Source: an uncultured Pirellulaceae bacterium (lineage in GTDB: Bacteria > Planctomycetota > Planctomycetia > Pirellulales > Pirellulaceae). Taken from it: a stretch of 64,000 nucleotides of DNA. Made by a program: the position numbers and the translations under genes. Each line of letters starts with the position of its first letter. Position 1 is the first letter of the stretch. Where the stretch lies: NCBI GenBank assembly GCA_938083195.1, contig CALKCK010000027.1, positions 1 through 64,000 of the forward strand, written 5' to 3'. The notes beneath the pieces are model-generated. The model made no database searches and was not told the DNA's origin. It saw only the letters and a list, made by a program, of their open reading frames with translations. Shown here piece by piece: positions 49,298-59,070 of this stretch.

Positions 49298-50271
49298 TGA
49301 AGACACCCTCAGAATCAACCGTTGCACAACCTACTTCAGGAGCCACGTTTTTTCATTCTTGGACCAATGGTTGGAATCAGTTTTGGTTTCAACTGGAAGC
49401 CCCCAATGCACTCGGGGCAATGCGGATTCTTGTGGGCCTGCTTGTGCTCTACACCCATTTCACGTGGGGCCTTCAATTCTCTACTTTTTTAGGTGTCGAT
49501 GGCTTACTGCCCCTGGAATACCGTGCACTATTATTTGAGAGTCCTTTTGCGTGGAGCCATTTTGATTGGTTTCAAAACAACCAACTGTTGATGACCATTC
49601 ACATTCTAGGGTTGATTATTGTCAGCATGTTCACGCTTGGACTTTGGACAAATTGGACTGCCGTTCTGACAACTTTACTTGTGATCTCCTATGCAAATCG
49701 CGCTACGGGAACACTCTTCGGGCTCGATCAAATCAGTAGTTTTCTTTGTATGTATCTCGCCATTGGAAACTGCGGAGGTGCTTATTCGATCGACCAGTGG
49801 ATTGCCAAACGTCGCGGGGCAGGGCAGGGGAGGTCGTGCACTCGAAATCGGATAGCGATTCGTTTAATTCAGATTCACATGTGTGTTGTTTATTTCTTCG
49901 CAGCCACGGGTAAACTGCAAGGCACAACCTGGTTCAATGGGGAAGCCGTTTGGGGCGCACTAGCGAGCTACGAATATCAGTCCGTTGATATGTCATGGAT
50001 TTCTAATCACATGTGGTTGGTTGCAATCCTCACCCTCGGCACATTGGCCTGGGAACTCGCCTATCCAGCTTTGATTTGGCTCAAATTAACCCGACCGATC
50101 ATGCTATTATTTGCGGTACCGATTCACCTTGGAATTGGCATTTGCATGGGAATGCTCTCCTTTGGACTCGTAATGTTGGCGGGTAATTTAGCTTTCGTCG
50201 ATTCTCGCTGGATCAACAAACTCTTCCAATTATCTGATGAATCCAAGGTTCATTTAAAAGACGGGAGTTGA
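49297..50271 (+). CDS. HTTM domain-containing (vitamin-K-dependent gamma-carboxylase-like) membrane protein
   Basis: LGAMRILVGLLVLYTHFTWG...LIQIHMCVVYFFAATGKLQGTTWFNGEAVWGALAS...LAWELAYPALIWLKLTRPIMLLFAVPIHLGIGICMGML. Confidence 0.85.
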   Translation: MKTPSESTVAQPTSGATFFHSWTNGWNQFWFQLEAPNALGAMRILVGLLVLYTHFTWGLQFSTFLGVDGLLPLEYRALLFESPFAWSHFDWFQNNQLLMTIHILGLIIVSMFTLGLWTNWTAVLTTLLVISYANRATGTLFGLDQISSFLCMYLAIGNCGGAYSIDQWIAKRRGAGQGRSCTRNRIAIRLIQIHMCVVYFFAATGKLQGTTWFNGEAVWGALASYEYQSVDMSWISNHMWLVAILTLGTLAWELAYPALIWLKLTRPIMLLFAVPIHLGIGICMGMLSFGLVMLAGNLAFVDSRWINKLFQLSDESKVHLKDGS

Positions 50272-50441
50272 ATCGAGGTCAACCACCGTCGACTTCAACG
50301 GTTGTATTCGAATTGGGATTTCATTAACTCCGAGTCATTTCAGAATTTGATTCCGCCTCGTATAATAACGAATTCAACAAACGTGCGCGACTATTCCCAT
50401 TTTCGCGTAACCATTCAAAAAAAGCTGATTCGGAGTTAGGC

Positions 50442-51437
50442 GTGGCCAAAAAAATTGCCATTGCAGGCGCAACTGGGGCCGTCGGTCGCCTCGTAAGACA
50501 AATGCTAGAGCAGCGGAATTTTCCGTACGAGACGATCACATTTCTGGCATCTCAACGTTCGGCAGGTAAAACGCTTGAATTTAAAGGCGAGACGCACACG
50601 ATTCAATTGCTGGAACCTAATGTTTTTGACAACATTGATCTGGTCATTGGCAGTACCCCCGACGACGTCGCCGAAATGTTCGTGCCTTGGGCAGTCGAAC
50701 GAGGAACGATTGTGGTCGACGAAAGTGGATATCACCGAATGCTGGATCACGTACCACTGGTCGTGCCCGAGGTTAACCCCGATGCTGTCAACGACCACCA
50801 GGGCATTATCGCCAGTCCCAACTGTAGCACCACGCAAATGGTGGTTGCGATGAAGCCCCTCCATGATTTCTCTAAAATCAAACGGGTCGTCGTTTCAACT
50901 TACCAATCTACCAGCGGAGCAGGGGTTGCCGGCCAAGCGGACCTGATTGAAGGAACACGAAATGCGCTGAACGAAAAGCCATGGGACTACCAAGCATTCT
51001 CCCACCCAATTGCATTTAACGTCATCCCTCAAATCGGATCTGCCAAACACCTAGGCTATACCTCAGAAGAAATGAAAATGGTCTGGGAGACTCAGAAAAT
51101 TTTTGGAGACGATTCAATTCAAGTTTGCCCAACTTGTGTACGAGTTCCGGTATCTAATTGCCACAGCGAATCAATTTTAGTTGAAACAGAAAACCCTATC
51201 TCCGTAGAACAGGCACTGCAGTTATTCGATGCCGCACCTGGAATTCAAGTCATGGATAATCTCGAGCAGGGAGTTTATCCGATGCCAAGCAACAGTGACG
51301 ATCAGGATGATGTCTTTGTCGGGCGAATTCGCAAAGATATCAGTTGCGAGAACGGACTCGCATTTTGGTGCGTTAGTGACAACCTTCGGAAAGGCGCTGC
51401 CACCAATGCCGTGCAAATCGCCGAACTCCTCGTTTAA
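50442..51437 (+). CDS. asd: Aspartate-semialdehyde dehydrogenase (GTG start)
   Basis: IAIAGATGAVGRLVRQMLEQRNFP...IIASPNCSTTQMVVAMKPLHD...STYQSTSGAG...VRVPVSNCHSESI. Confidence 0.95.
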   Translation: MAKKIAIAGATGAVGRLVRQMLEQRNFPYETITFLASQRSAGKTLEFKGETHTIQLLEPNVFDNIDLVIGSTPDDVAEMFVPWAVERGTIVVDESGYHRMLDHVPLVVPEVNPDAVNDHQGIIASPNCSTTQMVVAMKPLHDFSKIKRVVVSTYQSTSGAGVAGQADLIEGTRNALNEKPWDYQAFSHPIAFNVIPQIGSAKHLGYTSEEMKMVWETQKIFGDDSIQVCPTCVRVPVSNCHSESILVETENPISVEQALQLFDAAPGIQVMDNLEQGVYPMPSNSDDQDDVFVGRIRKDISCENGLAFWCVSDNLRKGAATNAVQIAELLV

Positions 51438-51451
51438 AACAGGTTGAGCAC

Positions 51452-52198
51452 ATGCGGCATATCAAACTGGTTATTTCGTACGATGGAACAGACTACGTTG
51501 GGTGGCAAGTCCAACCGAATGGAATGTCAATTCAACAATGCCTCGAAACAGCCTGGGCCTCAGTAAGCGGCGAGCAACTTCGAATTACGGCCAGTGGGCG
51601 AACCGACAGTGGTGTCCATGCTCTCGGCCAAGTTTGCAGCTTTGCAACTGAAAGCCAATTGCCGCTTCAACAAATAGTTCGAGCCTTTAATGCAGAAACA
51701 CCTTTTGACATCACCGTCTTAACCGCAGAGGAAGCTTCCGAGGGATTTCACGCGATACGAGATGCTAAACAAAAAACGTATCGTTACCATATTCAATATG
51801 GCAGAATCATGGATCCACTCAGACTGAGAACCTGCTGGTTCGTTCCCGGAGAATTGGATCTTGGTTCCATGCAAAAAGCCGCGATATTAATTACGGGAGA
51901 ACATGATTTCGCCAGCTTCGAAAGTGCGGGCGCCCAACGATCCACGTCGATCCGGCACGTCATCGACTTACAAATCGTTCCAGAAATCGTTCACAACCTC
52001 CCTGGACTCGAGATCGCCATTACTGCCAACGGATTTTTATACAATATGGTTCGAAATATCGTGGGTACGTTGATCCGGGTTGGTAAAAACAGAGAAGAAA
52101 TCGAATGGGTGGCTTGGGTACGCGATCAAAAAAACCGCCGCTATGCCGGGCAAACAGCTCCGGCGCATGGATTATTCCTAGACCATGTTGTCTACTAG
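51452..52198 (+). CDS. truA: tRNA pseudouridine(38-40) synthase TruA
   Basis: IKLVISYDGTDYVGWQVQPNGMSIQQ...ITASGRTDSGVHALGQV...FLYNMVRNIVGTLIRVG. Confidence 0.96.
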   Translation: MRHIKLVISYDGTDYVGWQVQPNGMSIQQCLETAWASVSGEQLRITASGRTDSGVHALGQVCSFATESQLPLQQIVRAFNAETPFDITVLTAEEASEGFHAIRDAKQKTYRYHIQYGRIMDPLRLRTCWFVPGELDLGSMQKAAILITGEHDFASFESAGAQRSTSIRHVIDLQIVPEIVHNLPGLEIAITANGFLYNMVRNIVGTLIRVGKNREEIEWVAWVRDQKNRRYAGQTAPAHGLFLDHVVY

Positions 52199-52254
52199 CA
52201 CCGCCTACACACTCCCTGTTAACGACCTTTTTAGGAATCGGTTTTTGAGACGAA

Positions 52255-53508
52255 ATGGCAGCTACGGAAAACAACTCGAATCGACCAAAAAAGAAACTCA
52301 ATTCTAGTTTCAGAATATTTGTTTCCGCGCTTGTGCTGACACTAGTATTCTTTCTCCTTTCCAACCAATACTCAAGCTGGTTGATTGAACTGGGCTTTAT
52401 CCTCTCCGCCTGCGCGGCGATTTCCATTTTGATCGCAGAAGCATGCGATCCATTTTCGGATGCAGCGCAATGGGTCGGAATCCGCTTGCGGCTGCCACCA
52501 TCTGTCAGAGGGGCAACGCTCGATGCCGTGGCCAGCAGTATGCCAGAATTGTTCACTGGTTTGTTCTTTGTAACGATCGCGCTGTTTGGAACTTCAGACG
52601 ACCAAGGGCAGATGCTTGCCAGCGCTGAAGGTTACGGATCAACCGTTGCTACATGCGCCGGGAGTTCGATTTACAATTTAATTTTAATACCTGCCTTGTG
52701 TGCAATCGTCGTTTCTTTTTCTCGACGCGATCGACCTCAAATTGAGGTTTCTAGAGAAGTCATTCACCGAGATGGCCTGTGGGTAATTTTCACCCAAGCC
52801 GGCCTACTCGTATTCTTGTTTCAGGAAAAACTAGAATGGTGGATGGGAGTCGCGGCCTTGCTAACCTACTTGGTTTATGTACTGCATCTGTATTTAGCGA
52901 CGCGACAATTTCGCAATCAACTAGCTGAAATCGAAATAGCAACGGAGGAGGCTGACTCTAAAACGGCATCCGTCTGCTTTGGCTATTTTAATATTCGCTT
53001 GAATGGCTTCACCTCTACGATTGTCATCATTTCAGCTACCGCCGTTGCAGCATTTGCCTGCTACCTACTGGTCGATCTGACCAACCAATCTGCGCACAAA
53101 CTCGGAGTCAGTCCCTTTTTTGTCGCCGTCATCTTAACCGCTGCGGTATCGTCAATCCCCGACACCTTCATGTCCCTTGGATCGGCCCGTCGAGGCGACG
53201 ATGCTGGGGCAATGTCGAATGTCTTTGGCTCCAACGTTTTCGACGTGTGCATTGGCATGTCCATTCCGTTGATTGTGAGTTGCTACCTCCACCAGTGGGA
53301 GCCAATCGAGCTAGTGATGAGTAATGGCGAAACCATGAATGGAGTCGTTGGATTGCGTATTTTTCTGTTTATTTTGACCGGCGTTGCGATGGCCTGCATG
53401 TGGCATTTGAAACACATCAACAGACGAACTGGAATCCTCTTTTGTGCTCTTTACGCCTCTTTCGTGATCTACGCGATCCTGGGAGCCCTCGAACTGATTC
53501 CGGCCTAG
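52255..53508 (+). CDS. Sodium/calcium exchanger (CaCA) family membrane protein
   Basis: RGATLDAVASSMPELFTGLFF...STVATCAGSSIYNLILIPALC...FFVAVILTAAVSSIPDTFMSLGSARRGDDAGAMSNVFGSNVFDVCIGMSIP. Confidence 0.88.
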   Translation: MAATENNSNRPKKKLNSSFRIFVSALVLTLVFFLLSNQYSSWLIELGFILSACAAISILIAEACDPFSDAAQWVGIRLRLPPSVRGATLDAVASSMPELFTGLFFVTIALFGTSDDQGQMLASAEGYGSTVATCAGSSIYNLILIPALCAIVVSFSRRDRPQIEVSREVIHRDGLWVIFTQAGLLVFLFQEKLEWWMGVAALLTYLVYVLHLYLATRQFRNQLAEIEIATEEADSKTASVCFGYFNIRLNGFTSTIVIISATAVAAFACYLLVDLTNQSAHKLGVSPFFVAVILTAAVSSIPDTFMSLGSARRGDDAGAMSNVFGSNVFDVCIGMSIPLIVSCYLHQWEPIELVMSNGETMNGVVGLRIFLFILTGVAMACMWHLKHINRRTGILFCALYASFVIYAILGALELIPA

Positions 53509-53691
53509 CGGCTAAAACACTCAATTGGCACTCGGAACCTGGCAAATTCCAGATTTCACTGAATACACAAACCAAGGCTCAAACCCATCAAGTCGACTTT
53601 GGTTTCCTCGAATCTTCGACTAAAATGATTTACGCACGGGTGCAACTCGGCGTCTGCGTTATCAAGCTTGGAATCGATGGATTAGAAATAA

Positions 53692-54564
53692 ATGTCAATA
53701 GGCAGAGACTTTATCGGGCCGTTTCAACTGCTGAGACTTATTCGTGCCGGTACAACAACCCAGGTTTGGGAGGCATTGAAAACTGGCGAGAGTGAACGAA
53801 TCGCACTCAAAGTCTTGATGGAAAATTTCCGGAAGAATCGCTACGAAATTGGTCAATTGAAACACGAAGCGTTAGTCGGTGCGGAACTTGACCACCCCAA
53901 TGTGATTAAAATCTTTGGTTACCATAATGACCAGGGATATCCACTCGTATCCATGCAACTTTTCCCCTCGCGAAACCTCAAAATTGAGATGCGAGAACGG
54001 AAAGAATACATGATGCCAAATGTGTCTTCGATCATCCGAAGTTGCGCAAAAGGATTGGAACACATGCATAACAAGGGATGGGTTCATTGCGATGTGAAAC
54101 CAGATAACTTTCTTGCCGATGAACAGGGGCATGTGAAGTTGATTGACTTTTCAATCGGCGTAAAATTACGCACAAAAAAAGGTGGGTTAGGCGGTCTGCT
54201 TTCCGGGAGACCTAAAGCGATTCGCGGCACACGAAGCTACATGGCTCCTGAACAAATCCGTCGACAACACCCAGACAAGCGATCCGACATCTACGGTTTT
54301 GGATGCGTAATCTTTGAACTACTGTCCGGAAAGACCCCTTACTCAGCCAACTCACCGGATGAATTATTAACCAAACATTTAAAAGCTCCCATTCCATCAC
54401 TGGAAGCCTACAGCGGAGCCTCAAAAGAATTTTCCAACTTAGTGAAACTAATGCTCGCTAAAAATCCCGACGACCGAATCCAAAACCTTACTGAATTTCT
54501 TCAGCTTTTTGAATCGACACAGATCTTTCGATCTGGCCAGCGGCCTGAGGGCTTTCGCAGGTAA
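53692..54564 (+). CDS. Serine/threonine protein kinase (HCD/DFS variant)
   Basis: IALKVLMENFRKN (VAIK Lys), WVHCDVKPDNFLADEQGHVKLIDFSIG, GTRSYMAPEQIRRQHPDKRSDIYGFGCVIFELLSGKTPY. Confidence 0.94.
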   Translation: MSIGRDFIGPFQLLRLIRAGTTTQVWEALKTGESERIALKVLMENFRKNRYEIGQLKHEALVGAELDHPNVIKIFGYHNDQGYPLVSMQLFPSRNLKIEMRERKEYMMPNVSSIIRSCAKGLEHMHNKGWVHCDVKPDNFLADEQGHVKLIDFSIGVKLRTKKGGLGGLLSGRPKAIRGTRSYMAPEQIRRQHPDKRSDIYGFGCVIFELLSGKTPYSANSPDELLTKHLKAPIPSLEAYSGASKEFSNLVKLMLAKNPDDRIQNLTEFLQLFESTQIFRSGQRPEGFRR

Positions 54565-54644
54565 TCTGTAACCTGCAAACTGTGAGTCACTATCGTTCGT
54601 TAGACAGTGACATTTTTCATCCCACTGACCCAACTTAATACACC

Positions 54645-55610
54645 ATGGATTATCTTTCATTTGAGCAACCCATTGCCGACCTTGCTCTCGAAATTGAAAA
54701 ATGTGAAACCGAATCCTGCGACTCCGTAGAGTCAGCAGATAAAATTCGCAACATGAAACAATCACTGACCGATCTAACACGCGATATCTATGGAAAACTA
54801 ACTCCATGGGAAACGGTTCAAGTCGCGCGACACAAGGACCGCCCTCATACGATCGACTATCTATCACTCGTATTTGATGAATTTGTTGAACTGCACGGCG
54901 ACAAATTGTTTGGCGATGATCGAGCAATGCGTGTCGGTTTCGCATCGCTCGACCGAACCAAAGTCATGGTTCTCGGCCACCAAAAAGGGAGAACATTCCA
55001 AGATCGAACCGAAAACTTTTTCGGATGCGCACATCCGGAAGGCTATCGCAAAGCGATGGCGAAAATGAAGATGGCTGAAAAATACAACCTTCCAGTCATT
55101 TGCCTAATCGACACTCCGGGCGCCTATCCGGGAATCGGGGCGGAAGAACGAGGGCAGGCGCAGGTCATCGCCGAAAATATGTATGAAATGTCTCGGTTGA
55201 AAACCCCCATCATCTGCATTGTTATTGGTGAAGGTGGAAGTGGCGGTGCACTGGGAATCGGTGTAGGAGATCGCGTCGCAGTCATGGAACATGCTTATTA
55301 CTCCGTGATCAGCCCAGAAGGCTGTGCAGGCATTCTCTGGAAAGGCGCCGAACATGCAGAAAAAGCCGCAACAGCGCTCAAATTCACTTCCAAAAACTTA
55401 TTACAGATGGGCATCGTGGACGATGTGATCACCGAACCTCTCGGCGGCGCCCACCGTGACCACCACAAAACAGCATCGCAAATGAAATCTTATCTGAAGA
55501 AAACACTCAAAGACCTCGTTGGAAAGCCGCACGACTCTTTATTAGAAGAACGTTACCAGCGGTTTCGAAAAATTGGCGTCTTTGACGAAGTTGGCGAACT
55601 TCCTGCTTAG
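54645..55610 (+). CDS. accA: Acetyl-CoA carboxylase carboxyltransferase subunit alpha
   Basis: LTPWETVQVARHKDRPHTIDYLSLVFDEFVELHGDKLFGDDRAMRVGFA...GCAHPEGYRKAMAKMKMAEKYNLPVICLIDTPGAYPGIGAEERGQ. Confidence 0.97.
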   Translation: MDYLSFEQPIADLALEIEKCETESCDSVESADKIRNMKQSLTDLTRDIYGKLTPWETVQVARHKDRPHTIDYLSLVFDEFVELHGDKLFGDDRAMRVGFASLDRTKVMVLGHQKGRTFQDRTENFFGCAHPEGYRKAMAKMKMAEKYNLPVICLIDTPGAYPGIGAEERGQAQVIAENMYEMSRLKTPIICIVIGEGGSGGALGIGVGDRVAVMEHAYYSVISPEGCAGILWKGAEHAEKAATALKFTSKNLLQMGIVDDVITEPLGGAHRDHHKTASQMKSYLKKTLKDLVGKPHDSLLEERYQRFRKIGVFDEVGELPA

Positions 55611-55712
55611 GGCTTTAGGTGGATGCCCCGCCTAGGTCTTCATGACATCGACCTTTGGCTTTCAGGAGTCGAGTACAACGGAGGTGTCCAATTGAACGCT
55701 CCAGGAGCACCC

Positions 55713-56423
55713 ATGAAAACCGTTAAGCAAGTCATGTCGGCACTCGAAAAAAAGGGATCGGCGCAAACTCGAAAAACCTTCGCCCGCCACGGTGCTCCAG
55801 AGAATATGTTCGGAGTTAAAATTGCGGACTTAAAAGTGATTGCCAAACAAATCAAAGGCAATCAAGCATTGGCGATGGAACTCTATGAGACCGGCAACAG
55901 TGATGCGATGTACCTAGCCGGCATCGTAGCTGATGGCAAAGCCATGTCTAAAAAAGAGCTGAACGATTGGTGTCGCACTGCCAACTGGCACATGATTGCC
56001 GAGTATTCGTTGCCGGGCGTCGCCCACGAAAACCCTCATGCGAGAACACTCGCCCTAAAATGGATTAGATCAAAAAAGGATCACATCGCCGCTGCAGGAT
56101 GGAATACGTATTCGGGTCTCGTGGCAACCAAGCCCGATGCTGAGTTAGATCTCGAAGAAATTAAAATGCTTCTTGAGCAAATCGCTGCGTCCATTCACGA
56201 ATGTGGCGAACGCGGAAAATACACCATGAATGGATTTGTGATTTCCGTTGGTGGCTATGTCAAGCCACTCTCAGCGAAAGCAAAATCAGTAGCCAAAAAA
56301 ATTGGCAAGGTATCGGTCGAGATGGGCGAGACGGCTTGCAAAGTCCCGCTCGCAACAGACTACATCGCTAAGATGGAAAACGCAGGACGCGTCTACAAGA
56401 AACGCAAAACGATTAAGTGCTAA
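55713..56423 (+). CDS. DNA alkylation repair (AlkD-like HEAT-repeat) protein
   Basis: MKTVKQVMSALEKKGSAQTRKTFARHGAPENMFGVKIADLKVIAKQIKGNQALAMELYETGNSDAMYLAGIVAD; ATG at 55713 preferred over 55623. Confidence 0.85.
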   Translation: MKTVKQVMSALEKKGSAQTRKTFARHGAPENMFGVKIADLKVIAKQIKGNQALAMELYETGNSDAMYLAGIVADGKAMSKKELNDWCRTANWHMIAEYSLPGVAHENPHARTLALKWIRSKKDHIAAAGWNTYSGLVATKPDAELDLEEIKMLLEQIAASIHECGERGKYTMNGFVISVGGYVKPLSAKAKSVAKKIGKVSVEMGETACKVPLATDYIAKMENAGRVYKKRKTIKC

Positions 56424-56625
56424 CCGCCCTCCATTGCTGCAAAGCCAATTAATCAGATTCGGAGTCTTCTTTGCACGCGTTTCTTAATTGACATATTAGA
56501 TTGGGGCAGGGGGGGGAACCGAAAAAAATCCTACACGCACTAATCGCCGATCGCCCAACCTAGAGCTCATGAATCTAGAAATTTAAATCTAATCTGTTTT
56601 CTTGTAAGATCGACCAAGGGATGCC

Positions 56626-57039
56626 ATGCCAAACTCGCTCAAAATTTATGAGACGGTTCTTTATGCCAATAATCTCGACGCAGCAAAAACATTTTATACA
56701 CAGGTGATTGGGCTGCGTTTGCTTAGCCAGAATGATTTGATGCTAGTTTTCGAACTCAATGAAAGCTATTTGTTAATTTTCAATCCAGACAAAAGTTCGG
56801 TTGTGGGGAGGCAAGTCCCATCCCACGGCACGCGTGGTCACGGCCACATTGCCTTTGTCATTACCGATAATGAGCGAGAGACATGGAGAACACGCTTGGC
56901 CGACGCGGGCATCGAAATTGAATCCGAAGTTTGCTGGGACGATGGAGCACGTGGAACTTCAATTTACTTCCGTGACCCCGCGGGCAACTCGATTGAATTA
57001 GCACCGCCCAATTTATGGACTTATTTAAAAAATCCATAA
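56626..57039 (+). CDS. VOC family (glyoxalase/bleomycin-resistance-like) protein
   Basis: YETVLYANNLDAAKTFYTQVIGLRLL...GHGHIAFVITD...GTSIYFRDPAGNSIELAPP. Confidence 0.93.
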   Translation: MPNSLKIYETVLYANNLDAAKTFYTQVIGLRLLSQNDLMLVFELNESYLLIFNPDKSSVVGRQVPSHGTRGHGHIAFVITDNERETWRTRLADAGIEIESEVCWDDGARGTSIYFRDPAGNSIELAPPNLWTYLKNP

Positions 57040-57072
57040 CCTCAAAAAATTGCAATTCGTCCGCCAGAGTGG

Positions 57073-57477
57073 TCAGAGCATAGACTGAAGAATAAACCCT
57101 AAAACCACAAATACCAGAATTACCCCCGCGCAACCTGATTGGCTGTTGGCTTTCTCAAGAATCTGAAAATCGCTAATTAGTTTCTCAATGAAGACTTTTG
57201 ATTCCATTAGCGACTTACCAGTGTGATCCTTGTAAAGCCGCATCGCATCTAGCTTACAGCCAGATTCCAAGAGATCGAGCACTTGTTCAACCAACGCCTG
57301 TTCGGCGTCTTCTACAGAATCTAATTTGACGCTTGGAAGGTTCTCTACAAATTGCTTTGCTTACAGCAAAGGACTGCCAGTGAAATCCATGTAGAGCTTA
57401 CACGCGTCGAGTTTCTGATCATCACCTAAACACTTTCGGATCTGGTTGATCTGGGCGTCTGTTAACTGCGGGTCCAT
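57073..57477 (-). pseudogene. Two-repeat ribosomal-L7/L12-C-terminal-like membrane-anchored protein interrupted by one in-frame TAA (57361-57363)
   Basis: In-frame translation from ATG at 57477: MDPQLTDAQINQIRKCLGDDQKLDACKLYMDFTGSPLL*AKQFVENLPSVKLDSVEDAEQALVEQVLDLLESGCKLDAMRLYKDHTGKSLMESKVFIEKLISDFQILEKANSQSGCAGVILVFVVLGFILQSML. The ORF caller sees only the downstream part from a TTG at 57294. Confidence 0.72.
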
Positions 57478-57542
57478 GGCTAAGCCTCCCAAGTCACAAT
57501 GCAAAACATCAACAAAACAGTGTATATCTCACCCAATCCCCA

Positions 57543-57570
57543 ACGTCCGATAATGTTTCTTATGTTCGGT
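57543..57570. other. Candidate XerC/XerD (dif-like) recombination site
   Basis: ACGTCCGATAA-TGTTTC-TTATGTTCGGT has the 11-6-11 architecture; compare E. coli dif GGTGCGCATAA-TGTATA-TTATGTTAAAT. Confidence 0.4.
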
Positions 57571-57743
57571 TAGGTCTCTCGTTTTCCCCGTATATATGGC
57601 TTTTTCTATGCAGCACGAATTCCCTGGGCAAAATCCCAAGTCTCCGACTTAGCCGAGCTCAAGGGCCAGCATCAAACTTCCTGCCGACCGAGGCGTTGCG
57701 AACTAGCGCAGAACAAACCCGTCAACAGAAATGAGAATATCGT

Positions 57744-58655
57744 TTAACGCTTGTAAACGTTCTCAAACAAATTTTCAGCCGCTTCATTCGTGGCTTCTAA
57801 AGCCTGCTTGCCAATATTTTCGAGAGTCTGCTTGGATGCTTCCGAGATGTCTACATTTGACCAGTCGATACCCTTGGTTCCTGATTCTTGCGATTGAGTT
57901 GCCTTCTTCTGAAAGGTGCCCAGGAACCCACCACCACTGGAATTATCCGTTTGCTTCCGAAACAGCGAAGTGACCGGATCTATCACATTATTTTCTGAAG
58001 GAGCAGTGCTAGGAGTCTTCCAGCGGCCTGCAAAGCCGTTGGATTGCAAATTTTTAATCTCTTCGCCAAGTGGTTGCCCAACTGGATAGGTCGTTCCCAA
58101 TGAACTGCCGAAAATACCGCTGGTATCAACAGAGGGTTCGTCATGGCCGACCGCATCTTTGTAATTTTCTATATGAGGATTAACAAAGCGAGCCAATTCG
58201 TCCGGTACAAAGTCAGAAACCTGCCAGATTCCTTTTTCGATATACGGGCCAAATTTCGAATGATCAATCTTCTCGTGAACGTCCTCACCAAGAAAAGAAA
58301 CCGCAAACATGGTAACGACCATGCACAACAAACCGCCTTTTAGAGCACCCAAAAGGGCGCCTGCTTGGCGATCAAACCCTTTTAACTCATTTTTCTTTAG
58401 CGATTTGGAGACAGATGAATAAATTGCCCAAATCACAAGCGATGTCCCCAAAAAGAGTATCAACATCGCGCCAATTTTATTCCATGGCTCGTCCACCTGT
58501 AAAAGCGCTGCCAATTGATCTCTAAAGTTGACCGCAACGATATAACTAACAACCAATGCGGCAAGCGATGCAATTTGCCAAGCCAGTCCTTTCCAGTAAC
58601 CAAACACGATGGCTCCGAAAAAAATCACCAACATCGCAATATCGTAAATCCCCAC
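57744..58655 (-). CDS. CvpA-like membrane protein
   Basis: MGIYDIAMLVIFFGAIVFGYWKGLAWQIASLAALVVSYIVAVNFRDQLAALL...FDRQAGALLGALKGGLLCMVVTMFAVSFL. Confidence 0.85.
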   Translation of the reverse strand: MGIYDIAMLVIFFGAIVFGYWKGLAWQIASLAALVVSYIVAVNFRDQLAALLQVDEPWNKIGAMLILFLGTSLVIWAIYSSVSKSLKKNELKGFDRQAGALLGALKGGLLCMVVTMFAVSFLGEDVHEKIDHSKFGPYIEKGIWQVSDFVPDELARFVNPHIENYKDAVGHDEPSVDTSGIFGSSLGTTYPVGQPLGEEIKNLQSNGFAGRWKTPSTAPSENNVIDPVTSLFRKQTDNSSGGGFLGTFQKKATQSQESGTKGIDWSNVDISEASKQTLENIGKQALEATNEAAENLFENVYKR

Positions 58656-59070
58656 AATCTCTCCTTGTTCAAATTCGACGTCGCTGGTTTACCATTGGTA
58701 AAAAATCACGCCGTACCGCAAGCTATCCAACGCAATCCTGGATGAAATCTGAAACGCTAACGCGTTCAGACGTACCAGTTTGATTTCAGATTTTCGTCGA
58801 GCTTTCCATCCGTGAAAAGTCCGCCGAAATTAGAGATAAATTCTGGGTTTACCTCAATACAGATAGACTCAACAATTTTTAACGCCCCCCTCAATTGACC
58901 GAATTAGTATCAGTTACTCTCAGCGCTGCTAGCGAGCGCTACAATATCGAATCCACGTTGGTCCACGTCTGCGAGTTCTCTATTGTCATGTTGAGTCACA
59001 CTTGAGGCGATTTACCGTAGGATCGCCACCGCTCGATTCATTTTAATCAACCGTTTTTAACTCAGAATTC

